Notes: a model not told the origin generated them from the letters alone. A stretch of 64,000 bases of DNA from Paenibacillus massiliensis 2301065 = DSM 16942 (GCF_000377505.1 NZ_KB898199.1:60307-124306), one strand, 5' to 3'; counted from the first letter of the stretch, positions 1-8,866 are shown. Program-made: numbers and translations.

Positions 1-51
1 GTTAACGTCAAGGTGGAGGGCGTAGTATTCAACAAGGAAGATGAACTCTAA
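1..51 (+). CDS. 3' end of an unidentified protein (partial)
   Basis: The first 51 bases read in frame as VNVKVEGVVFNKEDEL followed by TAA, so the window opens inside the last 16 codons of a plus-strand gene. The reading is short but open, and the converging ftsW gene with a bidirectional terminator between the two fits a real gene end. The sequence is too short to name a family. Confidence 0.5.
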   Translation, partial: VNVKVEGVVFNKEDEL

Positions 52-163
52 TTGGCATACAGTGTTCCTGATTTGTGAATCGGGGTATATGTTCCAAGGG
101 CTACATGATAGCACCAACAAGTAAACACATTATAATGGATGTAACATTGCATGCTGGATTGCA

Positions 164-200
164 AAAAAGACTGACGGAGTATTAATCCGTCAGTCTTTTT
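164..200. terminator. Bidirectional intrinsic terminator
   Basis: A perfect 15-bp stem (AAAAAGACTGACGGA paired with TCCGTCAGTCTTTTT) with a 7-base loop. It has A-runs on one side and T-runs on the other, so it can stop transcription both from the left-hand gene and from the converging ftsW gene. Confidence 0.9.
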
Positions 201-224
201 GTGGAGAAATGTGTACTCAGCGGC

Positions 225-1478
225 TCAGCGTGAACGATTAGCGCGCTTACGCTCGAACGGTGTTGAAGGGGTCTGAGTTCGAATCTGAACTCCGGTCGTC
301 CGTTCTTGTATGCTCTGCCTGGAATTCTCCCGGGAAATGCTAAGCATGATTCCCATAGATAGCATCATGACAAGCAATGATGACCCCCCATAGCTGATGA
401 ACGGCAAAGTAACACCTGTCATCGGGATGGTCTGGGTAACACCGCCGATGTTAATGAAGGCTTGAATCGCAATCAGTCCCATTATACCTGTGCCGACAAG
501 GGTGCCGAACGAATCATGGCAACGCAAGGCCACAAGCATACCTCGCCAGATGAAGTATAGATATAAGAGCAGAAACACCGTAGTTCCAATAAAGCCAAGC
601 TCTTCACCGATGACCGAGAAGATGAAGTCATTAAATGGATTCGGGAGATAATGCAGCTTCACGATGCCTTGTCCAAATCCAGAACCTGTTACACCACCCT
701 CACCGATGGCTCTTAGCGACTGTAGCAAGTTATAGCCTGATCCTTGTTGGTCTTTCGTCGGGTCAAGGAAGGCTTCGATCCGTCCTACCTTGTAATTACT
801 GCCACCATCCACCTGATCATCAGGAGTCAGCGAGCTAAGGAGTGACCCGGCTCCAAACACGATTCCTGCCCCAAGAACGAACAACAGTACAGAGCCTACA
901 ATATGCTTGAGACTGGCTCCGCCAGTATAGATAATCAGGCCACAGGTTGCGACCAGTATGAAGCAAGACCCTAAATCCGGCTGGAGCATAATCAGACCGG
1001 CGACGAAGCCAACAATAACCATTACAGGTATGTAGCCCGTACGCAAATCTCGAAATTTCTCACCTTTCTTGGCGATTAAGGCCGATAGGTAGAGAATAAT
1101 TGAGATTTTGGCAAGCTCAGTAGGCTGTATGCCGAACAATCCCAGGTTGAACCAGCTCTTGGCCCCATTCAGCTTGCTCATGAACAATACCAGTATTAGT
1201 AGAAGAACAGTAACGAAGAATAAAGGTACAAATAGCTTCTTGTATTTCTCCATTCGGATGTTCATGGCAACAAGCATTACGAAAAGGCCTAACACAGCAA
1301 ATCCTGCCTGGCGCTTTGCAAAATAGAGTGCATCGTTGTTGTATTTTTCGTTCAGAAGGGCAACGCTCGAACTGGAACTGAATACCATGATTACGCCGAA
1401 ACCGACCAGCAGTAATGTCAGTATTAGCAGTTGGAAATCGGGCGTACCTCTACGTCGCACCGGTTTCGTTTGTGTCAT
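225..1478 (-). CDS. ftsW: SEDS-family peptidoglycan glycosyltransferase, FtsW type
   Basis: This polytopic membrane protein of 417 residues has about ten hydrophobic segments and the SEDS hallmarks: GQGIVKLHYLPNPFNDFIFS followed by VIGEELGF, and near the C-terminus TLPFISYGGSS. FtsW, RodA and SpoVE polymerise glycan strands from lipid II, together with a class B penicillin-binding protein. The C-terminal tail after about residue 385 is polar and Arg-rich, as expected for a cytoplasmic end. The ATG is preceded by AAGGGGT. FtsW is preferred over RodA or SpoVE because the downstream CBS/ricF/ylbG genes resemble the B. subtilis region after ftsW, but SpoVE cannot be excluded from sequence alone. 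Confidence 0.85.
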   Translation of the reverse strand: MTQTKPVRRRGTPDFQLLILTLLLVGFGVIMVFSSSSSVALLNEKYNNDALYFAKRQAGFAVLGLFVMLVAMNIRMEKYKKLFVPLFFVTVLLLILVLFMSKLNGAKSWFNLGLFGIQPTELAKISIILYLSALIAKKGEKFRDLRTGYIPVMVIVGFVAGLIMLQPDLGSCFILVATCGLIIYTGGASLKHIVGSVLLFVLGAGIVFGAGSLLSSLTPDDQVDGGSNYKVGRIEAFLDPTKDQQGSGYNLLQSLRAIGEGGVTGSGFGQGIVKLHYLPNPFNDFIFSVIGEELGFIGTTVFLLLYLYFIWRGMLVALRCHDSFGTLVGTGIMGLIAIQAFINIGGVTQTIPMTGVTLPFISYGGSSLLVMMLSMGIMLSISRENSRQSIQERTTGVQIRTQTPSTPFERKRANRSR

Positions 1479-1732
1479 CTTAGCTACCCCTTGGTGAACG
1501 CCTCGACCTTACTAGCCGAGCGCTCATGTATTCTTTACCATCATAGTATTTTTGGGGGGCTTCTGCAAGCGTATTAAGGGTAGTCAGCCTGTGCGTAATT
1601 AGGTTGTGCTGTGCTAGGTATCAGAAGCTTGAATGTTCTGGTACAATAGGATGAAAGAAAAGCTGCCAAGGAGCAGCCGACACATGAACATACATATAGT
1701 GCAAGGAAGAGTGGATCAAGGAGGAACGTAGC

Positions 1733-2920
1733 ATGACAGAACTAGCGGGCTTTGAGGGTTTGCAGGAGCAGATGGTCAGTTGGCGAAGACATTTGCACAG
1801 ACATCCTGAGGTGTCTTTTCACGAAAGCAGGACAGCAGCCTTTGTGGCAACACATCTGCAGGAGTGGGGGATTGAAGTACGCGAGCATGTTGGAGGACAT
1901 GGGGTCATCGGGATTATTCGCGGGGATCGACCAGGTCCTGTCGTAATGCTTCGAGCCGATATGGATGCTCTGCCGATTCAGGATGAGAAGGATTGCGAGT
2001 ACCGTTCAACCGTAGACGGAGCTATGCATGCATGTGGACATGATGGGCATACAGCTATGCTGCTGGGAACGGCTCGTTACTTCGCACAGCATCGTCATAA
2101 GCTGGCAGGCGAGATCCGCTGCCTGTTCCAGCCTGCCGAGGAGTTGCTTCCTGGCGGGGCACTTCAGGTCATCAAGGATGGTGCGCTGGACGGTGTAGAT
2201 GCTATCTATGGAATTCATCTGTGGACTCCGTTATCTAAGGGAACGGTGGCCAGCTGCGCAGGGGCTATGATGGCGGCGGCGGATGATTTTTATATTGATA
2301 TTCATGGAAAAGGCGGTCATGGCGGCATGCCTCAGCACACGAATGATACGGTAGTTGCCGGAGCAGCACTCGTCATGCAGCTTCAAAGCATCGTCAGTCG
2401 TTCCATTGATCCGCTGCAGCCTGGAGTGCTGACCATCGGTACGATTCAGGGCGGTGCTGCGCAAAATGTAATTGCTGAGCGCTGTCAGCTGAGCGGAACG
2501 GTGCGGACGTTCGATGAGCATACTCGGGCCTTGATGAAAGAAAGGCTGCATAGCCTAACAGAGCAGATCACAGCAGCTTATAATACGAAGGCTGAAATTA
2601 AATATATTATGGGCTATCCGCCAGTAGTAAATAATAAAGAGGAAGCTGCGCGCTTCTTTCACGAGGCCACGTCCATATTTGGTGCAGAGCAGGTGCAGGA
2701 GACACCCAAGATTATGCCTGCCGAGGATTTTGCTTATTATCTACAGCAGCTGCCCGGCTGCTTCATGTTTGTTGGAGCAGGTAACCCGGAGAAGGGCGCT
2801 TCTTTTCCGCATCATCATCCCAAGTTCGATTTTGATGAGGATGTCATGCTGAGCGGGGTCCGGCTGTTCATAGCGATGGCTACAAGCTTTGCAAGAGAGT
2901 ATATTCATAAGCACGAATGA
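1733..2920 (+). CDS. M20-family metallopeptidase / N-acyl-amino-acid amidohydrolase
   Basis: A cytosolic zinc hydrolase of 395 residues in the M20D amidohydrolase group (hippurate hydrolase, N-acetyl-diaminopimelate deacetylase and related enzymes). Metal-binding and catalytic motifs are visible: RADMDALPI around residue 75, HACGHDGHTAML around 98, QPAEE around 133 and GKGGHGGMPQ around 190 in the dimerisation/lid domain, with a C-terminal HHHPKFDFDE motif. It probably removes an acyl group from an N-acylated amino acid; the true substrate cannot be read from sequence. The ATG follows a strong AAGGAGG at 8 bases. A CBS-domain gene starts about 50 bases downstream and may be co-transcribed. 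Confidence 0.85.
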   Translation: MTELAGFEGLQEQMVSWRRHLHRHPEVSFHESRTAAFVATHLQEWGIEVREHVGGHGVIGIIRGDRPGPVVMLRADMDALPIQDEKDCEYRSTVDGAMHACGHDGHTAMLLGTARYFAQHRHKLAGEIRCLFQPAEELLPGGALQVIKDGALDGVDAIYGIHLWTPLSKGTVASCAGAMMAAADDFYIDIHGKGGHGGMPQHTNDTVVAGAALVMQLQSIVSRSIDPLQPGVLTIGTIQGGAAQNVIAERCQLSGTVRTFDEHTRALMKERLHSLTEQITAAYNTKAEIKYIMGYPPVVNNKEEAARFFHEATSIFGAEQVQETPKIMPAEDFAYYLQQLPGCFMFVGAGNPEKGASFPHHHPKFDFDEDVMLSGVRLFIAMATSFAREYIHKHE

Positions 2921-2968
2921 CTTCATGATCAAATGGATACGCTACTGAACGAAAGGAGGGTATCCCTT

Positions 2969-3400
2969 ATGAAGAAAATTCAAGAAGTAATGACCAAGGA
3001 TTGTGTAACAGCGACGCCGAACGATGATATTTTTGAGGTGGCTGTGAAGATGCGTGATCATGATACCGGATTTATTCCTGTCGTCGACAGTGATGCAGGA
3101 CGCCGATTGGTAGGTGTGGTGACAGACCGAGATCTGGTCATCCGTGGTTATGCAGACAAGCATCCCGGCTCTGCAAGCGTGGAACGCGTAATGACTACGG
3201 GAATTCGCACTGCCTCTCAGGACATGACAGTAGATGAAGCTGCGGAGCTCATGGCCGATCAAGCGATACGCCGTGTTCCCGTTACAGAGGGAGACCGTCT
3301 GATTGGCATTGTCTCTATTGGTGACCTGGCAGTCCGTGATATTTTTGCGGATAATGCAGGAGAAGCATTGAGTAAAATTTCGGAACAGCATTTCCATTAA
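2969..3400 (+). CDS. CBS-domain protein (YlbB/YhcV type)
   Basis: A protein of 143 residues made almost entirely of two CBS motifs: the first has VMTKDCVTATPNDD and GVVTDRDLVIRGY, the second has VMTTGIRTASQDMTVDEAAE and IGIVSIGDLAVRD. Paired CBS motifs form a Bateman module that usually binds adenine nucleotides. Stand-alone forms are common in Firmicutes and lack an assigned reaction. The start was chosen at 2969 because GAAAGGAGGG lies 9 bases upstream; an in-frame ATG at 2933 has no such site. The position between ftsW and ricF/ylbG matches B. subtilis ylbB. Confidence 0.85.
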   Translation: MKKIQEVMTKDCVTATPNDDIFEVAVKMRDHDTGFIPVVDSDAGRRLVGVVTDRDLVIRGYADKHPGSASVERVMTTGIRTASQDMTVDEAAELMADQAIRRVPVTEGDRLIGIVSIGDLAVRDIFADNAGEALSKISEQHFH

Positions 3401-3444
3401 GGACAAATGTACCCATCATCACACATGCGGTAGCCACGGAAGTT

Positions 3445-3463
3445 CAACCTGATGCTCAGGTTG
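3445..3463. terminator. Short hairpin after the CBS gene, possible weak terminator
   Basis: CAACCTGA and TCAGGTTG form an 8-bp stem with loop TGC, 45 bases after the CBS gene stop. It is followed by GGGCTTCTTGTTT, which is only partly T-rich, so termination would be weak. Confidence 0.4.
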
Positions 3464-3558
3464 GGCTTCTTGTTTATGATTGGCGATACTGCAAGGGTGT
3501 CTGAGTGTACTGCTTCTTAACAAATAGGTCAATATTTTATTGTTCACAGGAGGTACAT

Positions 3559-5250
3559 ATGAGGGAGGATAAGCCTTGCATCGTGCAGCGTGACTTCACA
3601 GTATTGCTTGAGATGGGGCTATCGACATCAGATGAGGCACGAAGTCAGCTACAGGTCTACGCGGAGCTTGTCAAAAGCCCTGTTACGTTCCATACCTACC
3701 GGATCACTCCGTTGTCTCTATGGCATGCAGCATCTATGGGGTGGACAGCTGACGGGGTCCTTGAAAGTCTAAATGCCTTCTCCAGATGGGAGATTCCCAT
3801 ATTGCTGCAGGAAGACATCAGGAATTACATATCACGGTATGGGCAGTTGATATTGAAGCAGGGAGTTTCGGGAGAGATACTGCTGCAATGTAATGATCCG
3901 AAGATATACAGCTTCATCAAGGAGCGTCAGGACCTGGAGTGTTATCAGCTAGAGTGGTCTAGCTCGGATTCATCAAGTCCTTCTGGTCCGTCCTGTGCAA
4001 TTGTCCCCTTGCAATATCGTGGGCTGCTGAAGCAAGAGCTTACACGTCTCGGGTATCCTGTTCAGGATCTGGTGGGGTACCACGAGGGGACCAGTCTTTC
4101 TTTTCAACTGGGTGGAGAAGGGAGAACACTTGAGCTCAGAGACTATCAGAAGCAAGCTGCAGAAGCTTTCGCTGGAACGGGTGGTGCCGGAGGTAACGGT
4201 GTGTTGGTTCTTCCCTGTGGTGCAGGAAAGACCGTGATCGGGATGGCGGTGCTAGAACGACTGCAATGTGAAGCGCTCATATTAACTTCGAACACGACCT
4301 CGGTACGACAGTGGATGGATGAATTGAAGAACAAGACGGATATTCCGAGTGATCAGATCGGTGAGTATTCTGGGCAACGAAAGCAGGTCCGCCCTGTAAC
4401 TGTAGCGACTTATCAGATTCTTACGCACCGTCGCTCCAAGGCAGCTGCATTTGAGCATATGAAGCTGCTCAGTGAACGGGATTGGGGATTGATTATTTAT
4501 GATGAGGTGCATTTGCTCCCAGCTCCAGTATTCCGTGCTACCGCGGACATTCAGGCCACCAGAAGATTAGGATTGACAGCTACTCTCGTACGGGAGGATG
4601 GCTGCGAGCGCGACGTCTTCTCGCTTGTCGGTCCCAAACGCTATGACATGCCGTGGAAGCAGCTGGAGGCACAAGGCTGGATTGCCAAGGTGGAGTGTGT
4701 GGAAGTTCGTATTCCGATGACGGAGCCATGTGCCCAGCAGTATATCCTGGCAGAAGGTAAGGATCGTTACAGAATTGCTGCCGAGAATCCAGCCAAGCTG
4801 GACATGGTACGGGCATTATTAAAGCAGCATGCTGGCAAACCAGCCATCGTCATTGGGCAGTACCTTGACCAGCTTAAGGCGTTGTCCAGAGAGCTTGGAG
4901 CACCTCTCATTAGCGGGTCCATGGCGCAGTCTGAACGTGTTCGGCTGTTCGAAGCCTTCCGTACAGGGGAGCTGAATACCATTATTGTCTCGAAGGTGGC
5001 GAATTTTGCTGTGGATTTACCAGACGCCGCTCTGGCGATTGAAGTGTCGGGTAGCTATGGCTCCAGACAAGAGGAAGCCCAGCGATTAGGGCGCATTTTG
5101 CGTCCCAAGGCGGATGATAACCGTGCTTATTTCTATGCGCTTGTCACAGCAGATAGCAAGGAGAGTGAATTTGCAGCTCGTAGACAGCTCTTTTTGATCG
5201 AGCAGGGCTATGAATATGCTATACATCATGATAGTCGAAAGGAGGCATAG
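3559..5250 (+). CDS. XPB/Ssl2-type SF2 DNA helicase
   Basis: A superfamily 2 helicase of 563 residues. An N-terminal region of about 190 residues of XPB/Ssl2 type precedes the motor. Visible motor motifs are Walker A LPCGAGKTVIG near residue 220, DEVH near 315, GLTATL in motif III with the adjacent XPB-typical RED triplet (VREDGCERD, about 345), SKVANFAVDLPDAA, and QRLGRILRPK as motif VI. In archaea and eukaryotes XPB opens DNA in repair or transcription; the bacterial role is poorly defined. The start at 3559 follows CACAGGAGGTACAT; the upstream in-frame start adds 18 residues without a ribosome site. The next gene begins 2 bases after the stop, so the two products probably work together. 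Confidence 0.85.
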   Translation: MREDKPCIVQRDFTVLLEMGLSTSDEARSQLQVYAELVKSPVTFHTYRITPLSLWHAASMGWTADGVLESLNAFSRWEIPILLQEDIRNYISRYGQLILKQGVSGEILLQCNDPKIYSFIKERQDLECYQLEWSSSDSSSPSGPSCAIVPLQYRGLLKQELTRLGYPVQDLVGYHEGTSLSFQLGGEGRTLELRDYQKQAAEAFAGTGGAGGNGVLVLPCGAGKTVIGMAVLERLQCEALILTSNTTSVRQWMDELKNKTDIPSDQIGEYSGQRKQVRPVTVATYQILTHRRSKAAAFEHMKLLSERDWGLIIYDEVHLLPAPVFRATADIQATRRLGLTATLVREDGCERDVFSLVGPKRYDMPWKQLEAQGWIAKVECVEVRIPMTEPCAQQYILAEGKDRYRIAAENPAKLDMVRALLKQHAGKPAIVIGQYLDQLKALSRELGAPLISGSMAQSERVRLFEAFRTGELNTIIVSKVANFAVDLPDAALAIEVSGSYGSRQEEAQRLGRILRPKADDNRAYFYALVTADSKESEFAARRQLFLIEQGYEYAIHHDSRKEA

Positions 5251-5252
5251 AC

Positions 5253-7220
5253 ATGCGACAGAATGACCCTGCAGCCCAGCCAGCAGCAGAAGCTGCCTGT
5301 ACGGAACGGGAAAAGGCTGTACTTATGGCATGCTTCCGTGCATTTGCAGGGCAGCCTATGAATGAACGGGACCCGCTGCTCTACATGAAAGGACGACTGA
5401 GCGGAGCCGAGACTCGAGCGGCAATTGTAGGGTTGCGGCGCAAGGGATGGCTCAAGGCGGTGATTAAGACGTGGGGAGAGCGACTGCTCTATATTCCTGC
5501 TGAACGACTTGAAATGCTCTATGCTGCGATGCTTCAGCGGGAGGAGTCTACCATCCAACGGACAGTTCAGCCAGAAATGGTCATTGCGGAAGCGACGGAG
5601 GCTGTTGTCTATCGTCTGCTTCACGTGCTAGCTCGCATGACACCTGATGGCGTGCCTTTAACTGCCAAGGGGACGGTCCATAAGCGTGTGCTCGGCAAGC
5701 TGGCAGAGATGTCTCCATTTAAGCCAGATGGTCTGCAAGGATTGGGGCTTCAATACGCGCATCAGGAGCTATATCCTGTACATACTGCCGTACTTCTGGA
5801 TGTGTTACTCAGCCTGGGGCTGCTGGACAAGAAGACGGGTGCTTATGAGTTGGATGAGCGTAGACTGGCAAGCTGGCTTCGATTGACGACGGGAGAGGCA
5901 GAGAAGCAGCTCATGATTGTCGTGATGGAGCGTTATGGTGCAGCTGACGCTATCATGGAGCATATTCGACAGCTATTACAGACGGATAGCTTCACAGATG
6001 GTCAGTGGTATGCTTGGCCTCCTTTGGAGAAATGGATGAGCAAGGTAGGCCTTCACCAGAATGGAGCAGAGTTGCTTACAGACAAGGCAAAGCAATGGAT
6101 GCTGGCTCTAGCTGATTTTGGCTTCATGGATGTGGGGATAACAGCTGATGGCGATTTGGCGTTTCGCTGGCGCCATACAATCGGTCACAGGTATGAAGAA
6201 GTCTCATCCGCGAAAACAGATCGGGGGAGCTTCTTTATTCAGCCAGATTTTGAGGTGCTGGTGCCACCGGAGGTTGGACTGCATACTCGTTGGCGGTTGG
6301 AATGCTGTGCTGAGCCAATTAGCTATGGTGCGATGTGCGTTTATCGACTGAGTAGAGACCGAATAGCGGAAGCCATTGAAGGCGGCATGACCTCTTCTGG
6401 TCTGATGTCATTCCTGAGGGGTTACAGTGCAACTGAACTTCCACAAAACGTGGAGCTGGCTATCGAGCAATGGACAGCTGCTGTAGCGCGAACCTCACTA
6501 GAGATCGTCACTCTACTGCGCTGTCAATCGCTAGATGATGCAGAACGAGCTGCCGCTGATCCAGAGCTAAGCAAGGTCATGCAAAGGCTTGGGGAGCTGG
6601 ACTTTATTGTGCCCGCAGGAGAGCAGGAGCGAGTGCGCAGTAGACTGGCTAGTATCGGGTTGGCTCCTCGTCGTGCTTTACAGGGAGAAGATACTTCTGC
6701 ACAGCTGATCCCGCTGCTCACAGAGCTTGAGGATGATGACTATGGAGTGTTGATTCATGAAGTGGGAGCGGACGAAACGCAAGCTCGAGCCTTCTCGCCA
6801 GGATCGCGTTCGGGGCTAGTGTATACTGGGCGGACGCTGCATTACTACGAGGCCGATACCATCCTTCCAGAGTTAGAGAGAGACTATACGGGCTTGGAGG
6901 CTGTCCCCGTATCCTGGTATAAGGAGTGGCGGAGCTATCATGCTTCCACAGCTAGAGCGCTGCTGGAGCAGGCTATTCGTTGGGACTGCGCAGTCGGCTT
7001 GGAGACTGCTACAGGAAGGCAGGAGTGGCTGCCAGAAGCGATCACAGGGGGGAGCGATTGGAGAGTAACAGGGATGTTTCGTACAGCCGAGTTATCTGAA
7101 CAATTGTCCAACTCATGCTTACCAGGTTCAGAAGAACAAGCTATGACCGCAATGCCTTCCAGCCTCGCTGTGCTGTCTCCGGCAGATTGGAAAGAAATGA
7201 AGCTGCTATTGCCTCTTTGA
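5253..7220 (+). CDS. Large helicase-associated protein, partner of the XPB-type helicase
   Basis: A soluble protein of 655 residues with no Walker A or DExH motif. Part of it (GSFFIQPDFEVLVPPE, then residues to about 420) resembles the helicase C3/XPB-Ssl2 N-terminal module that accompanies bacterial XPB helicases. The N-terminal 250 residues contain helical, winged-helix-like stretches. Its ribosome site (AAAGGAGGC) lies in the last codons of the helicase gene and the gap is 2 bases, a sign of translational coupling. Archaeal XPB pairs with the nuclease Bax1 in the same genetic arrangement; whether this protein is a nuclease or an adaptor cannot be read here. The family assignment is moderately certain. 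Confidence 0.7.
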   Translation: MRQNDPAAQPAAEAACTEREKAVLMACFRAFAGQPMNERDPLLYMKGRLSGAETRAAIVGLRRKGWLKAVIKTWGERLLYIPAERLEMLYAAMLQREESTIQRTVQPEMVIAEATEAVVYRLLHVLARMTPDGVPLTAKGTVHKRVLGKLAEMSPFKPDGLQGLGLQYAHQELYPVHTAVLLDVLLSLGLLDKKTGAYELDERRLASWLRLTTGEAEKQLMIVVMERYGAADAIMEHIRQLLQTDSFTDGQWYAWPPLEKWMSKVGLHQNGAELLTDKAKQWMLALADFGFMDVGITADGDLAFRWRHTIGHRYEEVSSAKTDRGSFFIQPDFEVLVPPEVGLHTRWRLECCAEPISYGAMCVYRLSRDRIAEAIEGGMTSSGLMSFLRGYSATELPQNVELAIEQWTAAVARTSLEIVTLLRCQSLDDAERAAADPELSKVMQRLGELDFIVPAGEQERVRSRLASIGLAPRRALQGEDTSAQLIPLLTELEDDDYGVLIHEVGADETQARAFSPGSRSGLVYTGRTLHYYEADTILPELERDYTGLEAVPVSWYKEWRSYHASTARALLEQAIRWDCAVGLETATGRQEWLPEAITGGSDWRVTGMFRTAELSEQLSNSCLPGSEEQAMTAMPSSLAVLSPADWKEMKLLLPL

Positions 7221-7234
7221 CCCGTGAAAAGCTC

Positions 7235-7263
7235 TTCTGCATATTAGACGGATGTGATATGAT
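7235..7263 (+). promoter_or_regulatory. Candidate sigma-A promoter for ricF-ylbG
   Basis: TTCTGC and TATGAT are separated by 17 bases, about 55 bases upstream of ricF. A perfect 7-bp hairpin (CTACAGC-CAA-GCTGTAG, 7272-7288) follows in the leader. Confidence 0.45.
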
Positions 7264-7318
7264 GAAGGAGGCTACAGCCAAGCTGTAGAAATAAGGCATA
7301 GAAGCGAGATGAATATTC

Positions 7319-7759
7319 ATGGACGTAGTTGAACTGGATTCGGTGAACCTTACCGACGTGCTGATATACGCCTATGAATTAGGCGATATGATTAATGAAT
7401 CCACCGAAGTGGCGGATTATCTATACTGGAAGCAACGTGTGGAGATGAACCCGGACATTGCTGAATGGGTGCGCAAGCTGGAGCAGAAGAAGGAGCTCTT
7501 TCAGGAGACAGAGCGCTTTGGCCATTTCCATCCGAATTATCATGCTGCCAGAGAAGAAGTACAGAAGGTTGAAGAGCAGCTCGAACGGTTCGAAGAGGTT
7601 GCCCGCTTTAAAGAGGCCGAGAAGGCACTAGACAAGCTCCTGCATGAAATGTCGGAGATGATTGCTTATTCGGTATCGGATACGATTAAGGTTCCCGGCA
7701 ACGACCCCTTGCCTAAGGGAGGCGGCTGCGGCAGCGGAGGTAAATGCTCATGTGGTTAA
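7319..7759 (+). CDS. ricF: RicF (YlbF), subunit of the Ric/Y-complex
   Basis: A helical protein of 146 residues of the YlbF/YmcA family, with FGHFHPNYHAAREEVQKVEE in the conserved centre and a Gly/Cys-rich tail (GGGCGSGGKCSCG) like the end of B. subtilis YlbF. RicF works with RicA (YmcA) and RicT (YaaT) in a complex that binds Fe-S clusters through such cysteines and supports RNA processing by RNase Y and entry into biofilm, competence and sporulation states. All three tail cysteines are present. ylbG follows 53 bases later, as in B. subtilis. The ribosome site is weak (GCGAG, 12 bases away). Confidence 0.9.
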   Translation: MDVVELDSVNLTDVLIYAYELGDMINESTEVADYLYWKQRVEMNPDIAEWVRKLEQKKELFQETERFGHFHPNYHAAREEVQKVEEQLERFEEVARFKEAEKALDKLLHEMSEMIAYSVSDTIKVPGNDPLPKGGGCGSGGKCSCG

Positions 7760-7812
7760 GGTCCTGCGCTACGGCGCAGGATTCACCCTGACACGAGGAG
7801 AGGAGGACAAGC

Positions 7813-8073
7813 ATGTTTGCCGAACGGACAGGTTATATTATCTGGGTGAGCGATGTCAAGGCAGCCCGAAATCTTGAGAAATACGGAAGTGTGCACTACA
7901 TATCCAAGCGTCTTCACTATGTAGTGATGTATATGAATGCCGATCGAGCTGAGGACACGCTCAAAAACATTCGCAGGCTGTCCTATGTACGCAAGGTCGA
8001 ACGCTCCTTCCGCAATGAGATCAAGACCGAGTACAGCAAGTCTACGGATGAGACCAGCTTTTACGGAATGTAA
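7813..8073 (+). CDS. ylbG: YlbG-family small protein (DUF2129)
   Basis: A protein of 86 residues with the YlbG pattern: an N-terminal RTGYIIWVSDVKAARNLEKY strand-helix, YGSVHYISKRLHYVVMYMN, and RRLSYVRKVERSFRNEIKTE near the C-terminus. The molecular function of YlbG is not established. It follows ricF in many Firmicutes, which is the main support for the name. The ATG is preceded by AGAGGAGGACAAGC. In B. subtilis the next gene is rsmD (ylbH); here an IS element follows instead and no rsmD is seen nearby. Confidence 0.9.
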   Translation: MFAERTGYIIWVSDVKAARNLEKYGSVHYISKRLHYVVMYMNADRAEDTLKNIRRLSYVRKVERSFRNEIKTEYSKSTDETSFYGM

Positions 8074-8090
8074 TGGTGGCATCTTTCAGA

Positions 8091-8115
8091 AACAGCCTTC
8101 GGGCTGTTTTTTATT
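8091..8115 (+). terminator. Intrinsic terminator of ricF-ylbG
   Basis: AACAGCC-TTCG-GGCTGTT stem with a stable UUCG-type loop, followed by a T-rich tail, 17 bases after the ylbG stop. Confidence 0.85.
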
Positions 8116-8159
8116 ATGGCTTTAGCCAGTTGAGTGCGTGAAGCGCGCGAAACAAAAAA

Positions 8160-8178
8160 CCACCCGCTATGCGGGTGG
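8160..8178. repeat. Left subterminal hairpin of the IS200 element
   Basis: Perfect 8-bp stem CCACCCGC/GCGGGTGG with a TAT loop. TnpA of this family recognises such imperfect-end hairpins on single-stranded DNA. Confidence 0.8.
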
Positions 8179-8256
8179 AGGGATTGAGGGTTTGACCACC
8201 ATGACCATTCCAATCAAATTGAGATGTTCAGGCTCAAAAGAGAGGAATGGTCATCA

Positions 8257-8730
8257 ATGGCAACCAAGAGCTACAGCCTAGCTCACACAAAGTGGATGTG
8301 CAAATACCATATTGTGTTCACCCCGAAGTATAGACGGAAAGAAATCTATAATCAAGTGAGAAGAGATTTTATCGAAATCTTCAAACGTTTGTGTAAGTAC
8401 AAAGGAGTAGAGATTATAGAAGGTCACATGATGCCCGATCATGTCCACATGTTGGTAGCGATTCCGCCGAAAATTGCAGTGTCAACGTTCATGGGATATC
8501 TAAAGGGAAAAAGTTCGCTCATGATATTTGAAAAACATGCCCAGTTGAAGTATAAGTACGGAAATCGAAAATTTTGGGCCGAGGGGTACTATGTGAGTAC
8601 AGTGGGCCTAAATGAAGCAACCGTAAGAAAGTATATTCGTGAGCAAGAAGCACATGATCAAGCGGTAGATAAGCTGAGTGTAAAAGAATACGAAGATCCA
8701 TTTGGCAGTAATAGGAGCAAAAAGAAATAA
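8257..8730 (+). CDS. tnpA: IS200/IS605 Y1 transposase TnpA
   Basis: A protein of 157 residues of the Y1 HUH transposase family. CKYHIVFTPKYRRKEIYNQ is the typical N-terminal strand, EGHMMPDHVHMLVAIPP carries the HUH motif (HVH), and the catalytic tyrosine lies in FWAEGYYVSTVGLNEATVRK, on the helix beginning near residue 112. TnpA cuts and rejoins single-stranded DNA at the element ends as a dimer. The start at 8257 follows AGAGGAATGG and matches the usual length of about 150 residues. The gene appears intact, and its AT-rich composition differs from the surrounding chromosome. Confidence 0.9.
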   Translation: MATKSYSLAHTKWMCKYHIVFTPKYRRKEIYNQVRRDFIEIFKRLCKYKGVEIIEGHMMPDHVHMLVAIPPKIAVSTFMGYLKGKSSLMIFEKHAQLKYKYGNRKFWAEGYYVSTVGLNEATVRKYIREQEAHDQAVDKLSVKEYEDPFGSNRSKKK

Positions 8731-8840
8731 AACCAGTTTAACTGGTAAGTGAAAGTGACAAATAACACTGAGCCTGAACAGATTTGCTGTCAGGCTAGCG
8801 TCTTTAGGCGCAGTTTGGCAACAGGGGGTTATACCCCAAG
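8731..8840 (+). other. Hairpin-rich 3' region of the IS200 element
   Basis: Noncoding DNA between the tnpA stop and the right end. It holds several potential stems in a row: ACCAGTT-T-AACTGGT (about 8733-8747), AGCCTG-A-ACAG paired with CTGTCAGGCT (about 8771-8797), and GGGG-TTATA-CCCC (about 8825-8838). It could be a structured 3' UTR or a small RNA; the sequence alone cannot decide. Confidence 0.45.
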
Positions 8841-8845
8841 AGCAA

Positions 8846-8866
8846 ACCACCCGTTGGACGGGTGGT
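8846..8866. repeat. Right subterminal hairpin of the IS200 element
   Basis: Perfect 9-bp stem ACCACCCGT/ACGGGTGGT with a TGG loop, matching the left-end hairpin in its CCACCCG core. Confidence 0.8.

Larger units (their letters stand above)
8160..8866 (+). mobile_element. IS200/IS605-family insertion sequence (tnpA only)
   Basis: A single Y1 transposase gene lies between two near-identical subterminal hairpins (CCACCCGC-TAT-GCGGGTGG on the left, ACCACCCGT-TGG-ACGGGTGGT on the right). This layout is typical of IS200: no terminal inverted repeats, no target duplication, single-strand transposition. No tnpB gene is present. Exact cleavage points lie slightly outside the hairpins and are not resolved. 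The element lies just downstream of the ylbG terminator, so it disrupts no visible gene. Confidence 0.85.
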
